From JAZNOQ01 sp045589215 (lineage in GTDB: Bacteria; Bacillota; Clostridia; Oscillospirales; CAG-272): 16,711 nt of DNA. Below are positions 1 through 7,364 of this stretch, in pieces (within the stretch, counting starts at the first letter, position 1; each line of letters begins with the position of its first letter). The notes beneath the pieces were generated by a model. It had not been told where the DNA came from. It did not search any database and saw only the letters and a program-made list of their open reading frames with translations. The stretch spans positions 1 to 16,711 of the forward strand of contig JAZNOQ010000062.1 of NCBI GenBank assembly GCA_045589215.1, given 5' to 3'. A program made the translations under genes and the position numbers.

Positions 1-591
1 GCTTTTGCCGCAGCAGAGGTCGCAGATGCGAAGCTCGCCCTCGCTCGGCAGATGCGAAAGACAATCGCGCGTCAGCTCTAAAAATCGGCTGATCTGGCGG
101 AATTTCGATTGCTTTTTGTCGCGGACACGTCCGTTTTCGTCGCTGACGTCAAGCAGACGCAAAAACGGCTCCTTGCCGCTCAGAATATAGCTCTTCTGGC
201 GGTTGTTTGAGGAGATCGCCGCCGTGGGGGCATCGTCCTTTTGCAGAGCCTTGCGCAAATTCTCGCCACCCAGCAGAGTGCGGTTGCCCGACTTGGAGCG
301 GCGCAATTCACAGCTTCCCACCGTGGTGATGAGGTTGACCTGACCGAACCCTTCGGCAAGCGCGGTAAATCGCGCCGCATTTTCGGCGGAAATATTTTCG
401 TGCATTGCCTTGTTGTCCGTGCGTAGGGACTCGGCTTGCGCCATGACCCTGCCGCCGATGCGGCGCAGGGTGATCACGGTGCGTTGCAGCTCGGGATCGT
501 CGGGCTTGGAGAACACGGCTTTTTTCAAAGCTCCGCTTTGCGCCGCCAGCGCGATCAGCTCGCCCATGCGCGCTTGAGGCGTATCATTCAT
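1..591 (-). CDS. SAM-dependent methyltransferase, METTL25-like family (3' part outside window)
   Basis: Only the first 197 codons are inside the window. The reading frame stays open to base 1. The residues NRQKSYIL, KKQSKFRQI and NRFLEL/SRFLEL-type spacing, followed by ELRICDLCCGKS, match the Clostridia family of class I methyltransferases in which a substrate-side N-terminal domain precedes the SAM-binding glycine loop; DLCCGK is that loop (motif I). The substrate is not known to me. The ATG at 591-589 overlaps the plsY stop by 8 nt (ATGAATGA), so the two genes are translationally coupled and this is the last gene visible in the operon that begins near 5136. The catalytic part lies mostly beyond the window, so activity cannot be judged. 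A family assignment is well supported; a specific function is not. Confidence 0.75.
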   Translation of the reverse strand, partial: MNDTPQARMGELIALAAQSGALKKAVFSKPDDPELQRTVITLRRIGGRVMAQAESLRTDNKAMHENISAENAARFTALAEGFGQVNLITTVGSCELRRSKSGNRTLLGGENLRKALQKDDAPTAAISSNNRQKSYILSGKEPFLRLLDVSDENGRVRDKKQSKFRQISRFLELTRDCLSHLPSEGELRICDLCCGKS

Positions 592-1405
592 CGTCTTGCT
601 CCTTTGCGCTGTCCGATTGGCTCGGCTCTACGGGCGCGTCGCTTTTCGTCTGCGCGGTCGCCTTTACTTTCTTCTTCTTTTTAAATTTGGAAAAATCAAT
701 CTTGGATTCGGTGTTGTTCCAGATGCGCTTGAGGTTTTCGCGGTGCATAAAGACCACGAAGCACGCCGCGAGGAACGCCATGAGCATATTCGCGCCGTTG
801 TCGTCCGCGGTTTTGGTGAGGATCGCCGCCCAGTGGAACGCCATGGGGTACATGATCGCCGCCATGACAGATGCCAAGGACACGAAACGCGTACCAATCA
901 GCACAATGAGGAAGGTGCCGAGGATCACGAGGAAGGCGAACGGGTGAATGACCAGCGCCACGATACCGAAGCACGCCACGCCCTTTCCGCCTCGGAAGCG
1001 GTAGTAAATGGGAAACATATGACCAAATCCTACGAAGAAGCCTGCGATCGCCTGACCCCAGATGCCAAAGAGCAGTCTGCCCAGAAGAGTTGCAATTGCG
1101 GCTTTTCCGAAATCCAGGAGCAACGTCAAAACTGCCGCCTTCACGCCGAAGGTACGGAGCATATTGGTGGTTCCCGCGTTGCCGCTTCCGTGCTTACGGA
1201 TGTCGTCGCGGTAGAAAAGCGTGGAGATCAGGATCGCGGGATTGATGCTACCGATCAGATAGGGCAGAATGATGCAGAGCATAGCCGCGCCGATCACGAC
1301 AAACGAGGCGGCATTGCCCGTGAGAGAAAAGGTTTGAATGACCCAGTGGCGCACGTCCCAAAGCACGCGGATCACGTTATCGGTCGTCATCAGTGAAAAA
1401 TTCAT
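584..1405 (-). CDS. plsY: Acyl-phosphate:glycerol-3-phosphate acyltransferase PlsY
   Basis: This membrane enzyme transfers an acyl group from acyl-phosphate to glycerol-3-phosphate to make lysophosphatidic acid, the first step of phospholipid synthesis. The three family motifs are present: GSINPAIL...KHGSGNAGTTNMLR, GHMFPIYYRFRGGKGVA (the RGGKG phosphate loop), and TRFVSLASV. Several hydrophobic segments span residues about 35-200. At 273 aa it is longer than the usual 200-215 aa. About 35 extra residues precede the first membrane helix, and a charged tail rich in lysine then acidic residues follows the last. The ATG at 1405 has GGAGG six bases upstream, supporting the long N terminus. It sits 13 nt after the peptidase gene and overlaps the methyltransferase start. 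Confidence 0.95.
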   Translation of the reverse strand: MNFSLMTTDNVIRVLWDVRHWVIQTFSLTGNAASFVVIGAAMLCIILPYLIGSINPAILISTLFYRDDIRKHGSGNAGTTNMLRTFGVKAAVLTLLLDFGKAAIATLLGRLLFGIWGQAIAGFFVGFGHMFPIYYRFRGGKGVACFGIVALVIHPFAFLVILGTFLIVLIGTRFVSLASVMAAIMYPMAFHWAAILTKTADDNGANMLMAFLAACFVVFMHRENLKRIWNNTESKIDFSKFKKKKKVKATAQTKSDAPVEPSQSDSAKEQDDE

Positions 1406-1418
1406 GTCATACCTCCGA

Positions 1419-2492
1419 TCAGAACAGCTCGATCAAGTCTTTTGGGCTGTGCGTGAAGTTGTGGAAGGTGCCGTCGGGACGGATGCAAGCCATGTCCTCG
1501 ATGCGGCAGCCGTATTTACCTTCCAGATAAATGCCCGGCTCAAAGGTCACCACGTGACCGCGACTGAGGCGGCTGTCGTCGGGCGCGGCTTGGGAAAGGC
1601 GAGGGCTTTCGTGAATGAACATGCCCACGCCGTGACCGAGCGAGTGACCGAAGCAGCCCTCGTAGCCTGCGTCGTAGATGATGTCGCGCGCGATCTTATC
1701 GGCTTCACGGCAACGGATCCCGACCTTCAGAGCGTCGAGTGCGGTCGTTTGCGCTGTGAGCACGGTGTTATAGAGTCGCTTCATTTCGTCATCGGCCTTC
1801 CCGAGCACGACGGTACGCGTCATATCCGAGCAGTAGCCGTCGATGCGCGCGCCGAAGTCCATCGTGAAAAAGCCCTTTTCGAGCTTCACGTTTCTCGGTA
1901 CGCCGTGGGGGAGGGAGGAGGCAGAGCCCGAGACTGCGATCGTTTCAAACGCCGTGCCCTCGCTTCCCATTTTTCGCATAAAAAATTCAAGCTCAAGTGC
2001 CGCTTCAAGCTCGGTCATATCGGGCGTGAGGACGTCAAGCATATGGCGGAAGCCCGCATCGGTGATCTCCTGTGCCTTCTTCATTTTCTCGATCTCCTCG
2101 GCGTCTTTATAAAGACGGAGCCCGTCGAGCATCTCGGAGCCGCCCGATCTCAGGGTGCAGGTGTCGAAGATCTTTTCGATCCGCTCCTTGCCCGATACGG
2201 AAAGCGTCGCCTCCTCAAAGAGAACGGTCTTTCCGTCTCCGACGATCTCGCGCATCGCGAGAAGCATACCGCCCGTCGGCATCAACACTTCAAAGCCCTC
2301 GGCGCATTCCTTCTCTGCCGCTTCGAAATAGCGGAAATCGGTGATGAGATAGCCCTTGCTTTGCGTGACGAGCACGTAGCCGTCGGTGTAGGCAAAGGTG
2401 GTCAGATAACGCTGATTGATCTCGGACGAGACGATGACTGCATCGGCGTTTGCCTTTTTCAGTGCGCCTTGGAGCTTTGTGAGGTGTGACAT
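1419..2492 (-). CDS. M24 family Xaa-Pro peptidase
   Basis: A 357-aa protein with the two-domain layout of aminopeptidase P and prolidase: an N-terminal creatinase-like domain (residues about 1-130) and a C-terminal pita-bread metallopeptidase domain. Metal ligands are recognisable in order: the Asp of TMDFGARIDGY, the Asp of SDMTRTVV, the His of GHSLGHGVGMFIHE, the Glu of FEPGIYL and the Glu of CRIEDM. Such enzymes remove an N-terminal residue before proline or split Xaa-Pro dipeptides in the cytoplasm, using two metal ions, usually Mn or Co. Length is normal for the short bacterial form. An AAAGGA site precedes the ATG at 2492. It is the fifth gene of the minus-strand operon. Whether it acts on dipeptides (PepQ) or longer peptides (PepP) cannot be told from sequence. 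Confidence 0.93.
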   Translation of the reverse strand: MSHLTKLQGALKKANADAVIVSSEINQRYLTTFAYTDGYVLVTQSKGYLITDFRYFEAAEKECAEGFEVLMPTGGMLLAMREIVGDGKTVLFEEATLSVSGKERIEKIFDTCTLRSGGSEMLDGLRLYKDAEEIEKMKKAQEITDAGFRHMLDVLTPDMTELEAALELEFFMRKMGSEGTAFETIAVSGSASSLPHGVPRNVKLEKGFFTMDFGARIDGYCSDMTRTVVLGKADDEMKRLYNTVLTAQTTALDALKVGIRCREADKIARDIIYDAGYEGCFGHSLGHGVGMFIHESPRLSQAAPDDSRLSRGHVVTFEPGIYLEGKYGCRIEDMACIRPDGTFHNFTHSPKDLIELF

Positions 2493-2531
2493 ATCGTATT
2501 CCTTTCGGTGTAATTCTGTTTACTTACGCGT

Positions 2532-3398
2532 TTACGCGAGGGCGTTTTGCGCGGCGCGGTACAGTTCTTGCATCGCGAGGGCATCCTCTGCCATCGTTCC
2601 CGCCGATTCGCAAATGATACGCGGTGCGAGACCGTCTTTCGCGATCGCCTCTGCAAGAGGGGTGAAGTCGGGGCCGAATTCGGTGTCCACAAAGGTCAGG
2701 TGCTTCTTTTCGCCGCTCTTTCCGAATTCGATCTTCGAGAAGTGGCAGTGGAGCGTTTCTGCATAGCCGTTACCGAGGGCAGATCCGATCGTGTCGAATA
2801 CGCGGCGGTAGCTGTCGCTGTCGGGGAAATAGCCGCCGAGATTGCGCGCGTTGAGGTGCCCCCAATCGACCACGGGATAAAGGCGCGGATCGAGACGGCA
2901 AAGCTCGACTACCTCCTCGACCGTTCCGAGCTGGTTGATCTTGCCCATCGTTTCAAGTCCGAGACGGATCGTGAGATCTGCGGGAAGCTCGGACAGAAGG
3001 AGGGAGAGCGTTTCCTTCGAGTGGAGCATTCCCTCGTCGCGCGACATTTTCGCAACGCCGCCGCAATGAATGACGATGGTATCGGCACCGAGTGCCTCTG
3101 CCGCGTCAAGCGAGCGACGGATGTAATCGACGCTCTTCACGCGCTTTTCCTCCTCGGGGGAGGCAAGGGAGATAAAATACGGCGTGTGGAGGGACATCGC
3201 GATGCTGTGCTTTTTTGCCTCCTCGCCGATCAGGTGAAGGGTAGCGATGCCTGCGGTGAGTCCGTTTCCTGCCTGATATTCATATGCGCCGAGTCCGATC
3301 GACGCGAGCCACGCGGGAGCTTCCTTCGTTGCCTTGTGTCCGCTTGCGTAGAAGGACTCGCTGTTACCGCCCGGGCCGAAAAGTGCTGTTTTTGTCAT
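2532..3398 (-). CDS. nfo: Endonuclease IV-type (AP endonuclease family 2) TIM-barrel protein
   Basis: The 288-aa length and fold match deoxyribonuclease IV, which cuts DNA 5' of abasic sites using three zinc ions. Candidate ligands occur in the expected order: His in SLHTPYFI, His in IVIHCGG, Glu in LGLETMG, Asp and His in VVDWGHLNAR, His in LHCHFSKIE, Asp near FGPDFTPL and Glu in ICESAG. The ASGHKATKEAPAWLASIGLGAYEYQ start is typical of the more divergent clostridial and archaeal-like COG0648 members rather than the E. coli type, so a different sugar-related activity of the xylose isomerase-like barrel superfamily is a minor alternative. The gene lies 21 nt after yqeG and 39 nt before the peptidase, inside the same operon. 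Confidence 0.82.
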   Translation of the reverse strand: MTKTALFGPGGNSESFYASGHKATKEAPAWLASIGLGAYEYQAGNGLTAGIATLHLIGEEAKKHSIAMSLHTPYFISLASPEEEKRVKSVDYIRRSLDAAEALGADTIVIHCGGVAKMSRDEGMLHSKETLSLLLSELPADLTIRLGLETMGKINQLGTVEEVVELCRLDPRLYPVVDWGHLNARNLGGYFPDSDSYRRVFDTIGSALGNGYAETLHCHFSKIEFGKSGEKKHLTFVDTEFGPDFTPLAEAIAKDGLAPRIICESAGTMAEDALAMQELYRAAQNALA

Positions 3399-3419
3399 AT
3401 CGGTTGCCTTTCGTTTGAT

Positions 3420-3962
3420 TCACCACTTCCGCTTCGGGGGCAGACGGAAGGTCGAGTAGCTTGTCTTGTGGAGCTTGTTGTACTTTCGAATGACGGGGAT
3501 CTCAAGGAGCCGCTTCGTGCGGAAGAAGAGATTCCGTTTATCATAGATCGGCGGCACGATGATCGCACGCATTCCGTGTGACTTACCGAACGCCGCGTCG
3601 GTGAGGAGCTGGTCTCCGATCACCGCAGTGCTTTCTACCGTTCCGTGAACCGCCTCGAGTGCCTCTGCGAGCCGCTTCTTCCCGGGCTTACCGCTGTCGG
3701 GGAAGGCGGGGAGGCCGAGCGTCTTATTGAACCGTTCGACGCGCGGTCTGTGATTATTCGAAACGAGAGCCGCGCGGATGCCGTTTTCAGCGAGCGACTT
3801 GAACCACGCGCGGATCTCGTCGTCGGGATCGGGCATTTCGTAGGGTGCTAAGGTATTATCTATGTCGATCAGCAGAGAGGAAACGCCGATCCCCTTAAGG
3901 AACTCGGGCGTGATCTCCCTGTACGACGGGAACATATAGTCGGGGAGAAGCGTATGTCTCAT
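3420..3962 (-). CDS. yqeG: YqeG family HAD IIIA-type phosphatase
   Basis: At 180 aa this fits the YqeG family. HAD motifs are all visible: motif I DIDNTLAP with the nucleophile Asp near residue 34, motif II VSNNH, the motif III lysine in KPGKK, and motif IV IGDQLLTD. The opening MRHTLLPDYMFPSYREITPEFL is also family-typical. The substrate of bacterial YqeG is not firmly established. The family is related to the Gep4-type phosphatidylglycerophosphate phosphatases, which fits the co-occurrence with plsY in this operon, but that link is inference. AGAGG precedes the ATG, and the gene lies 22 nt behind the hydrolase gene. Confidence 0.92.
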   Translation of the reverse strand: MRHTLLPDYMFPSYREITPEFLKGIGVSSLLIDIDNTLAPYEMPDPDDEIRAWFKSLAENGIRAALVSNNHRPRVERFNKTLGLPAFPDSGKPGKKRLAEALEAVHGTVESTAVIGDQLLTDAAFGKSHGMRAIIVPPIYDKRNLFFRTKRLLEIPVIRKYNKLHKTSYSTFRLPPKRKW

Positions 3963-3984
3963 TTGCCTCTGTTCTCGTAGCCGA

Positions 3985-4659
3985 TCATCCGAAGAGCTTG
4001 CCGTCGGTGTATTCGTTTACGAGCTCCTTTGTGTTTTGGTTTTCGTGTGAGAGGAACCATTCGTACAGCTCAGGGTTGCTGTATGTAGGCGTCCAGGCGT
4101 GGTGAGCGATGTTGGGGTAGACCGTCAGGCGCGCGTTGCCGTTTTTCTTGTTGACGGCGTTTACCATCTTTTCGGATTCCTCAAGTCGAACGGTCTTGTC
4201 AAGGGCACCGTGGAACGCCCAGACGGGGACGTTTGCGAGCCGTGCGGCATTCCAATACATACCGCCGCCGCAGATAGGGGCGATCGCCGCGAAGTATTTC
4301 GGCATACTCATAGCAAGCTGCCAGGTTCCGTAACCGCCCATGCTTGAGCCCGTCAAATAAAGATGGGACGGATCGACGAAGGGGGTTGCAGCGATCTGCT
4401 TCACGAATTTCCGAAGGGTCTCAAAGTGGTCGAACCACGTATTCTTCGAGCATTGCGGCGCGAAGACGACGAAGGGGAAGCCCTCGTGTGCCTCGGTCAA
4501 GGTAAAGAAGGGGTTGCCCTTCAGCTTTTCAAGGTCGCGCCCGCGCGTTCCTGCGCCGTGGAGCAGCAGGATCGTTGGGTAACGCTTGGTCGGGTCAAAT
4601 CCGTCGGGATAGCGGATGAGGTACTGCATATCGTTCAGTTCAAATTGTTCAAAGTACAT
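3985..4659 (-). CDS. Alpha/beta-hydrolase, esterase/prolyl-oligopeptidase-like
   Basis: A compact 224-aa cytoplasmic hydrolase without signal peptide. The oxyanion region LLLHGAGTRG lies near residue 30, the nucleophile elbow is GSSMGGYGTW (Ser about residue 106), the acid is probably the Asp of HGALDKTV, and the catalytic His is in NIAHHAW. This is the layout of the phospholipase/carboxylesterase group that is often annotated as dienelactone hydrolase or prolyl oligopeptidase family. The substrate cannot be read from sequence; a small ester is most likely. Start ATG at 4659 follows GGAGGAG closely. It is second in the operon, 24 nt after the YhcH-family gene, so a role in trimming acyl or acetyl groups from sugars is possible but unproven. 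Confidence 0.88.
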   Translation of the reverse strand: MYFEQFELNDMQYLIRYPDGFDPTKRYPTILLLHGAGTRGRDLEKLKGNPFFTLTEAHEGFPFVVFAPQCSKNTWFDHFETLRKFVKQIAATPFVDPSHLYLTGSSMGGYGTWQLAMSMPKYFAAIAPICGGGMYWNAARLANVPVWAFHGALDKTVRLEESEKMVNAVNKKNGNARLTVYPNIAHHAWTPTYSNPELYEWFLSHENQNTKELVNEYTDGKLFG

Positions 4660-4683
4660 AGTTTCTCCTCCATTATGCCGTGA

Positions 4684-5136
4684 TCACTTGCGGAGCTTTT
4701 TCTCGTTCAGCTTCATGACTGCCTTCTTGACGGTCATCGAGCCCGAGATCGCACGACCCGGAAGATGTGCCTCCTCGGTATAGAGCACCACGCACTCGCC
4801 GGGGAGATAATCGACGTAGGGAGAGGGCTCATACGCATAGAAAAGCACGTCCTTCGCTTCGTTCAGCGGAACGGTCTCCTTGAGGGGGGCTCTGTCGGTG
4901 TAATAGATGCGCTCCTCACCCGTGAAGAGGCACTGCACGTCAACGTAAACGTCGTGCGCCTCCATATCGGAAAGCTCCTCCTTGGTGGTATAATTCATCA
5001 CGTTGACGAAGCAATCGTCCCCGAAGTAGTAGCGGCCGTTTTCGGTCTCCTCGGTGATGGTCGCGAGGAATGCAAGTGCCTCATCAGGAACGGTGAAGTA
5101 GTTTTTCAGGTCCTGATAGTTTTTCAGCTTGATCAT
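4684..5136 (-). CDS. YhcH/YjgK/YiaL (DUF386) family protein
   Basis: This 150-aa single-domain protein belongs to the cupin-like family that includes E. coli YhcH (NanQ, an N-acetylneuraminate anomerase) and EbgC. Family residues seen are EAHDVYVDVQCLFTGEE (the metal-site Glu and His), a YTEEAHLPGRA segment carrying the second conserved His, and the closing VKKAVMKL strand. Members accompany sugar or sialic acid catabolism, probably acting on a sugar ring or anomer in the cytoplasm. It is the first gene of the minus-strand operon, with an AAAGGAG site and a promoter 36 nt upstream of the start. A fragmentary NanA-type lyase lies 7 kb away in the accessory region, but nothing shows they work together. 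Confidence 0.88.
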   Translation of the reverse strand: MIKLKNYQDLKNYFTVPDEALAFLATITEETENGRYYFGDDCFVNVMNYTTKEELSDMEAHDVYVDVQCLFTGEERIYYTDRAPLKETVPLNEAKDVLFYAYEPSPYVDYLPGECVVLYTEEAHLPGRAISGSMTVKKAVMKLNEKKLRK

Positions 5137-5172
5137 TTTGAAAGCTCCTTTCGCTTTTCTTCATTATGATTT

Positions 5173-5201
5173 ATTATAGCGCAAAATTTTCACTTTTGCA
5201 A
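5173..5201 (-). promoter_or_regulatory. Sigma-70-type promoter of the yhcH-plsY operon
   Basis: On the minus strand TTGCAA (5201-5196) and TATAAT (5178-5173) are 17 nt apart, 36 nt upstream of the YhcH-family start. The -10 box is perfect and the -35 box matches four of six positions. No other good promoter is seen upstream of the seven-gene operon. Confidence 0.7.
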
Positions 5202-5244
5202 GTACCTGCGGGGAAAAAGTTGAGAAAGGAGAGGGAAGACTTGG

Positions 5245-5282
5245 GGGAGCTCGAAATACGAGTGCAAGCACTCGTAGCAAGC
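5245..5282. repeat. Repeat A: diverged copy of the tRNA-associated hairpin repeat
   Basis: The segment GGGAGCTCGAAATAC at 5245-5259 differs at one base from the same-position segment in repeats B and C. It runs straight into a perfect inverted repeat (TACGAGTGC/GCACTCGTA, 5257-5276) and then GCAAGC, comparable to CAAAGC in the other copies. It lies about 110 nt beyond the tRNA-Arg 3' end, past the tRNA terminator. Read on the minus strand, TTTCGAGCTCCC also recalls the tRNA-Arg T-arm and 3' part. The long outer flanks of B and C are not evident here, so relatedness is plausible but not certain. Confidence 0.45.
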
Positions 5283-5352
5283 TTCGGGATTGTTTTGAGA
5301 AGCTCTTTGGGCACTTGAAGCTTGCAGGGGGTTCTCGTCTCCCCGAAGGGTC

Positions 5353-5386
5353 AAAAAAAGCAACTGCATTTGCAGCTGCTTTTTTT
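5353..5386 (-). terminator. Intrinsic terminator after tRNA-Arg (symmetrical)
   Basis: A-run, AGCA-A-CTGC, loop ATTT, GCAG-C-TGCT and T-run form a long stem with one mismatch. It starts three bases past the tRNA-Arg 3' end when read on the minus strand. The flanking A and T runs make it able to work in both directions. Confidence 0.85.
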
Positions 5387-5388
5387 GA

Positions 5389-5462
5389 CGTGCCTTGAGG
5401 GACTCGAACCCCCGACCTACTGCTTAGAAGGCAGTTGCTCTATCCGGCTGAGCTAAAGGCAC
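5389..5462 (-). tRNA. tRNA-Arg (anticodon TCT)
   Basis: A full cloverleaf is seen on the minus strand: acceptor GTGCCTT pairs with AAGGCAC, the D arm is TAGCTCAGCCGGATAGAGC, the anticodon arm is ACTGC-CTTCTAA-GCAGT with anticodon TCT, and the T arm is GGGGG-TTCGAGT-CCCTC. The discriminator is G, and CCA is not encoded. It lies 55 nt behind tRNA-Gly and ends directly at a strong terminator, so the two tRNAs are probably cotranscribed from the promoter at 5606-5634. Confidence 0.95.
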
Positions 5463-5481
5463 AGATATTTAATTATAAACG

Positions 5482-5513
5482 AAAATTCCGTACACACCCG
5501 TGTACGAAATTTT
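5482..5513. other. Stem-loop between tRNA-Gly and tRNA-Arg
   Basis: CGTACAC, loop ACCC, GTGTACG form a 7-bp stem extended by a mismatch and six A/T pairs. There is no long T-run after it on the minus strand, so it may be an attenuating or processing hairpin in the two-tRNA transcript rather than a full terminator. Confidence 0.6.
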
Positions 5514-5517
5514 AGTT

Positions 5518-5591
<74 letters not shown>

Positions 5592-5605
5592 ATCACAGCC
5601 TTTAT

Positions 5606-5634
5606 ATCATACCACTAATTGCTTCGTTTGTCAA
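5606..5634 (-). promoter_or_regulatory. Promoter of the tRNA-Gly/tRNA-Arg transcript
   Basis: TTGACA (5634-5629) and TATGAT (5611-5606) on the minus strand have a 17-nt spacer. The -10 ends 15 nt before the first base of tRNA-Gly, ideal for a stable RNA promoter. Confidence 0.88.
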
Positions 5635-5682
5635 TAGGAAAATGAAAATTTTTTCTTTTTTATTTTCGCTTTATTTTTCCTC

Positions 5683-5711
5683 TTGACAATTGCGTTGACT
5701 CGGTATATAAT
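5683..5711 (+). promoter_or_regulatory. Promoter of the MATE transporter gene
   Basis: A perfect TTGACA (5683-5688) and TATAAT (5706-5711) have a 17-nt spacer. It rules out a TTG start at 5683 for the transporter, because that TTG is the -35 box. The predicted leader is about 70 nt, with two small stem-loops (GGCGA/TCGCC and CACAG/CTGTG) before the ribosome site. Confidence 0.9.
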
Positions 5712-5787
5712 GACCCAAAAGGCGAGCCTTCGCCCCGATCACAGAAAGAGTCACAGCAAGCATCTGTGCGGAGAAGAGAGGTACTGT

Positions 5788-7158
5788 ATGACCGATTTAA
5801 CGAAGGGATCCCCGCTTCGACAAATATTTTTGTTCTCACTCCCGTTTCTCATCGGAAACGTTTTTCAGCAGTTTTACAACATTGCCGATATGGTCATTGT
5901 CGGGCGTATTCTCGGACCCGAGGCTTATACGGCGGTCGGTGCTACGAGCTCGCTCGTGTGGTTTGCCAGCGGTGCGATCCAATCTCTGACGATCGGCTTT
6001 TCCGTTATTGCCGCACAGCATTTCGGCTCGCACGACGAGGAGGGCGTTAAGCGCGCATTCGGCGCGAGTATTTGGCTTTCTGCGGTCATTTCGGTCACGA
6101 TGGCGGTCCTTTGCGCGATTTTTGCCCGTCCGATCCTAATGCTTCTGCAAACACCCGCAGACATCATCGATCGATCCTATCGGTACATCGTCTGGATCTT
6201 TATGGGGCTCGTTGCAACGGCGCTCTTCAACCTGCTTTCGAATATGATCCGTTCGCTCGGAGATTCGCGTACGCCGCTGTATTTCCTTGTGATCGCCTGT
6301 GTCATCAATATTATACTCGACATCGTTCTGATCGCATTTTGCAAGATGGACACAGACGGCGCGGGGCTTGCGACTGTGCTCGCTCAGCTGCTTTCGGGGC
6401 TTCTCTGTATCATATACATCAAGTGGAAGCAGCCATTTCTTCACGTTTCGCGCAAGGATCTCAAATGGGACTCCGAGATGAACGTCCGCCTTCTGAAGGT
6501 CGGTATCCCGATGGCTTTTCTCAATATGGTGCTGTCGGTCGGTTCGATCGTGATGCAATTCGTAACGAACGGTCTCGGCACACAATACGTGACGGCGCAC
6601 ACCACGGGGGCGAAGGTCGAGAATTTCGTCACCCTGCCGATCCTGTCCTTTGGTTCAGCGATTTCGGTCTTCGCGGCGCAGAATTACGGTGCGGGGAAGT
6701 ATTCGCGCGTGATCGAGGGCGGAAAAAAGACCTTGTGGATCTGCTTCTGGTGGAGTGTGATCGCGAGTGCGATCATGCTGCCGTGCGGCAGATTTGTCAT
6801 TACGCTGCTCGCGGGGGACGTGCCCAACGCGGTGGTGAATAACGCGTATTTATATATTGTTGTGAATACGCTCCTTACCTTTGTACTCTCACCGCTTGTA
6901 ATTTTCAAGAGCGTTCTGCAGGCGGTATGCCGAACGACCTTCACGATGATATCGGGCTTCACGGAGGTCGTCGGACGGGCGGGTCTTTCGGTTTGCGTGC
7001 TGTTTTTTATGAACGGTATGCATCTGTTCGGGGTGGAAACGGGATTTTTCATTATGTGCTTTGCATCCCCGCTCGCATGGCTGCTCGGGCTTCTCACGGT
7101 TCTTTTTGACTATATCGGAATGGTGAGAAAATTCCGCCGCAAGGCCGACCATTCGTAG
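5788..7158 (+). CDS. MATE family multidrug/toxin efflux transporter
   Basis: From the ATG at 5788 the product is 456 aa, normal for MATE proteins. About twelve hydrophobic segments fall into two related halves. The first half opens with PLRQIFLFSLPFLIGNVFQQFYNIADMVIVGRILG, split here as the family's start-of-helix-1 signature, and the second half carries VGIPMAFLNMVLSVGSIVMQ and FGSAISVFAAQNYGAG. MATE transporters export cationic drugs or metabolites in exchange for Na+ or H+ at the inner membrane; the substrate is unknown here. GAGAGG precedes the chosen start. An in-frame TTG at 5683 overlaps the promoter and is rejected. The gene stands alone, divergent from the tRNA pair. A weak stem-loop follows at about 7213-7244, but no clear terminator was found. 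Confidence 0.94.
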   Translation: MTDLTKGSPLRQIFLFSLPFLIGNVFQQFYNIADMVIVGRILGPEAYTAVGATSSLVWFASGAIQSLTIGFSVIAAQHFGSHDEEGVKRAFGASIWLSAVISVTMAVLCAIFARPILMLLQTPADIIDRSYRYIVWIFMGLVATALFNLLSNMIRSLGDSRTPLYFLVIACVINIILDIVLIAFCKMDTDGAGLATVLAQLLSGLLCIIYIKWKQPFLHVSRKDLKWDSEMNVRLLKVGIPMAFLNMVLSVGSIVMQFVTNGLGTQYVTAHTTGAKVENFVTLPILSFGSAISVFAAQNYGAGKYSRVIEGGKKTLWICFWWSVIASAIMLPCGRFVITLLAGDVPNAVVNNAYLYIVVNTLLTFVLSPLVIFKSVLQAVCRTTFTMISGFTEVVGRAGLSVCVLFFMNGMHLFGVETGFFIMCFASPLAWLLGLLTVLFDYIGMVRKFRRKADHS

Positions 7159-7299
7159 TCTTTACGCATCGGGAATTTTCGGCGTTTCCGCGCAAAGAAG
7201 GGAATGGAGGGGCCATACGCGTATTCGCGCTTGGCTCCTCTTTGTGCCGCAGGATGAAAAAGTTTTTCGGAAAGCACGATTTTTTTTCGAAAAAAGCTA

Positions 7300-7328
7300 T
7301 TGACAAACAGGGAAAGGTGTGTTATAAT
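7300..7328 (+). promoter_or_regulatory. Promoter of tRNA-His
   Basis: TTGACA (7300-7305) and TATAAT (7323-7328), both perfect, are separated by 17 nt. The tRNA begins 37 nt downstream; a small GACTG/CAGTC stem-loop lies in the leader. Confidence 0.92.
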
Positions 7329-7364
7329 ATCACCCGTTGGACTGATCTTCAGTCTTCCATATGT

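Noticed and set aside
596..1396. Long open frame on the plus strand opposite plsY
   Set aside because: It is antisense to a gene with clear PlsY motifs; the translation is rich in His, Arg and Glu without any family signal.
1338..2489. 383-codon plus-strand frame opposite the M24 peptidase
   Set aside because: An artefact of GC-rich codon use; the minus strand carries all peptidase metal ligands.
5683..5787. N-terminal extension of the MATE protein from TTG 5683
   Set aside because: The TTG is the -35 box of the promoter and the extension crosses the -10 box, so it cannot be transcribed.
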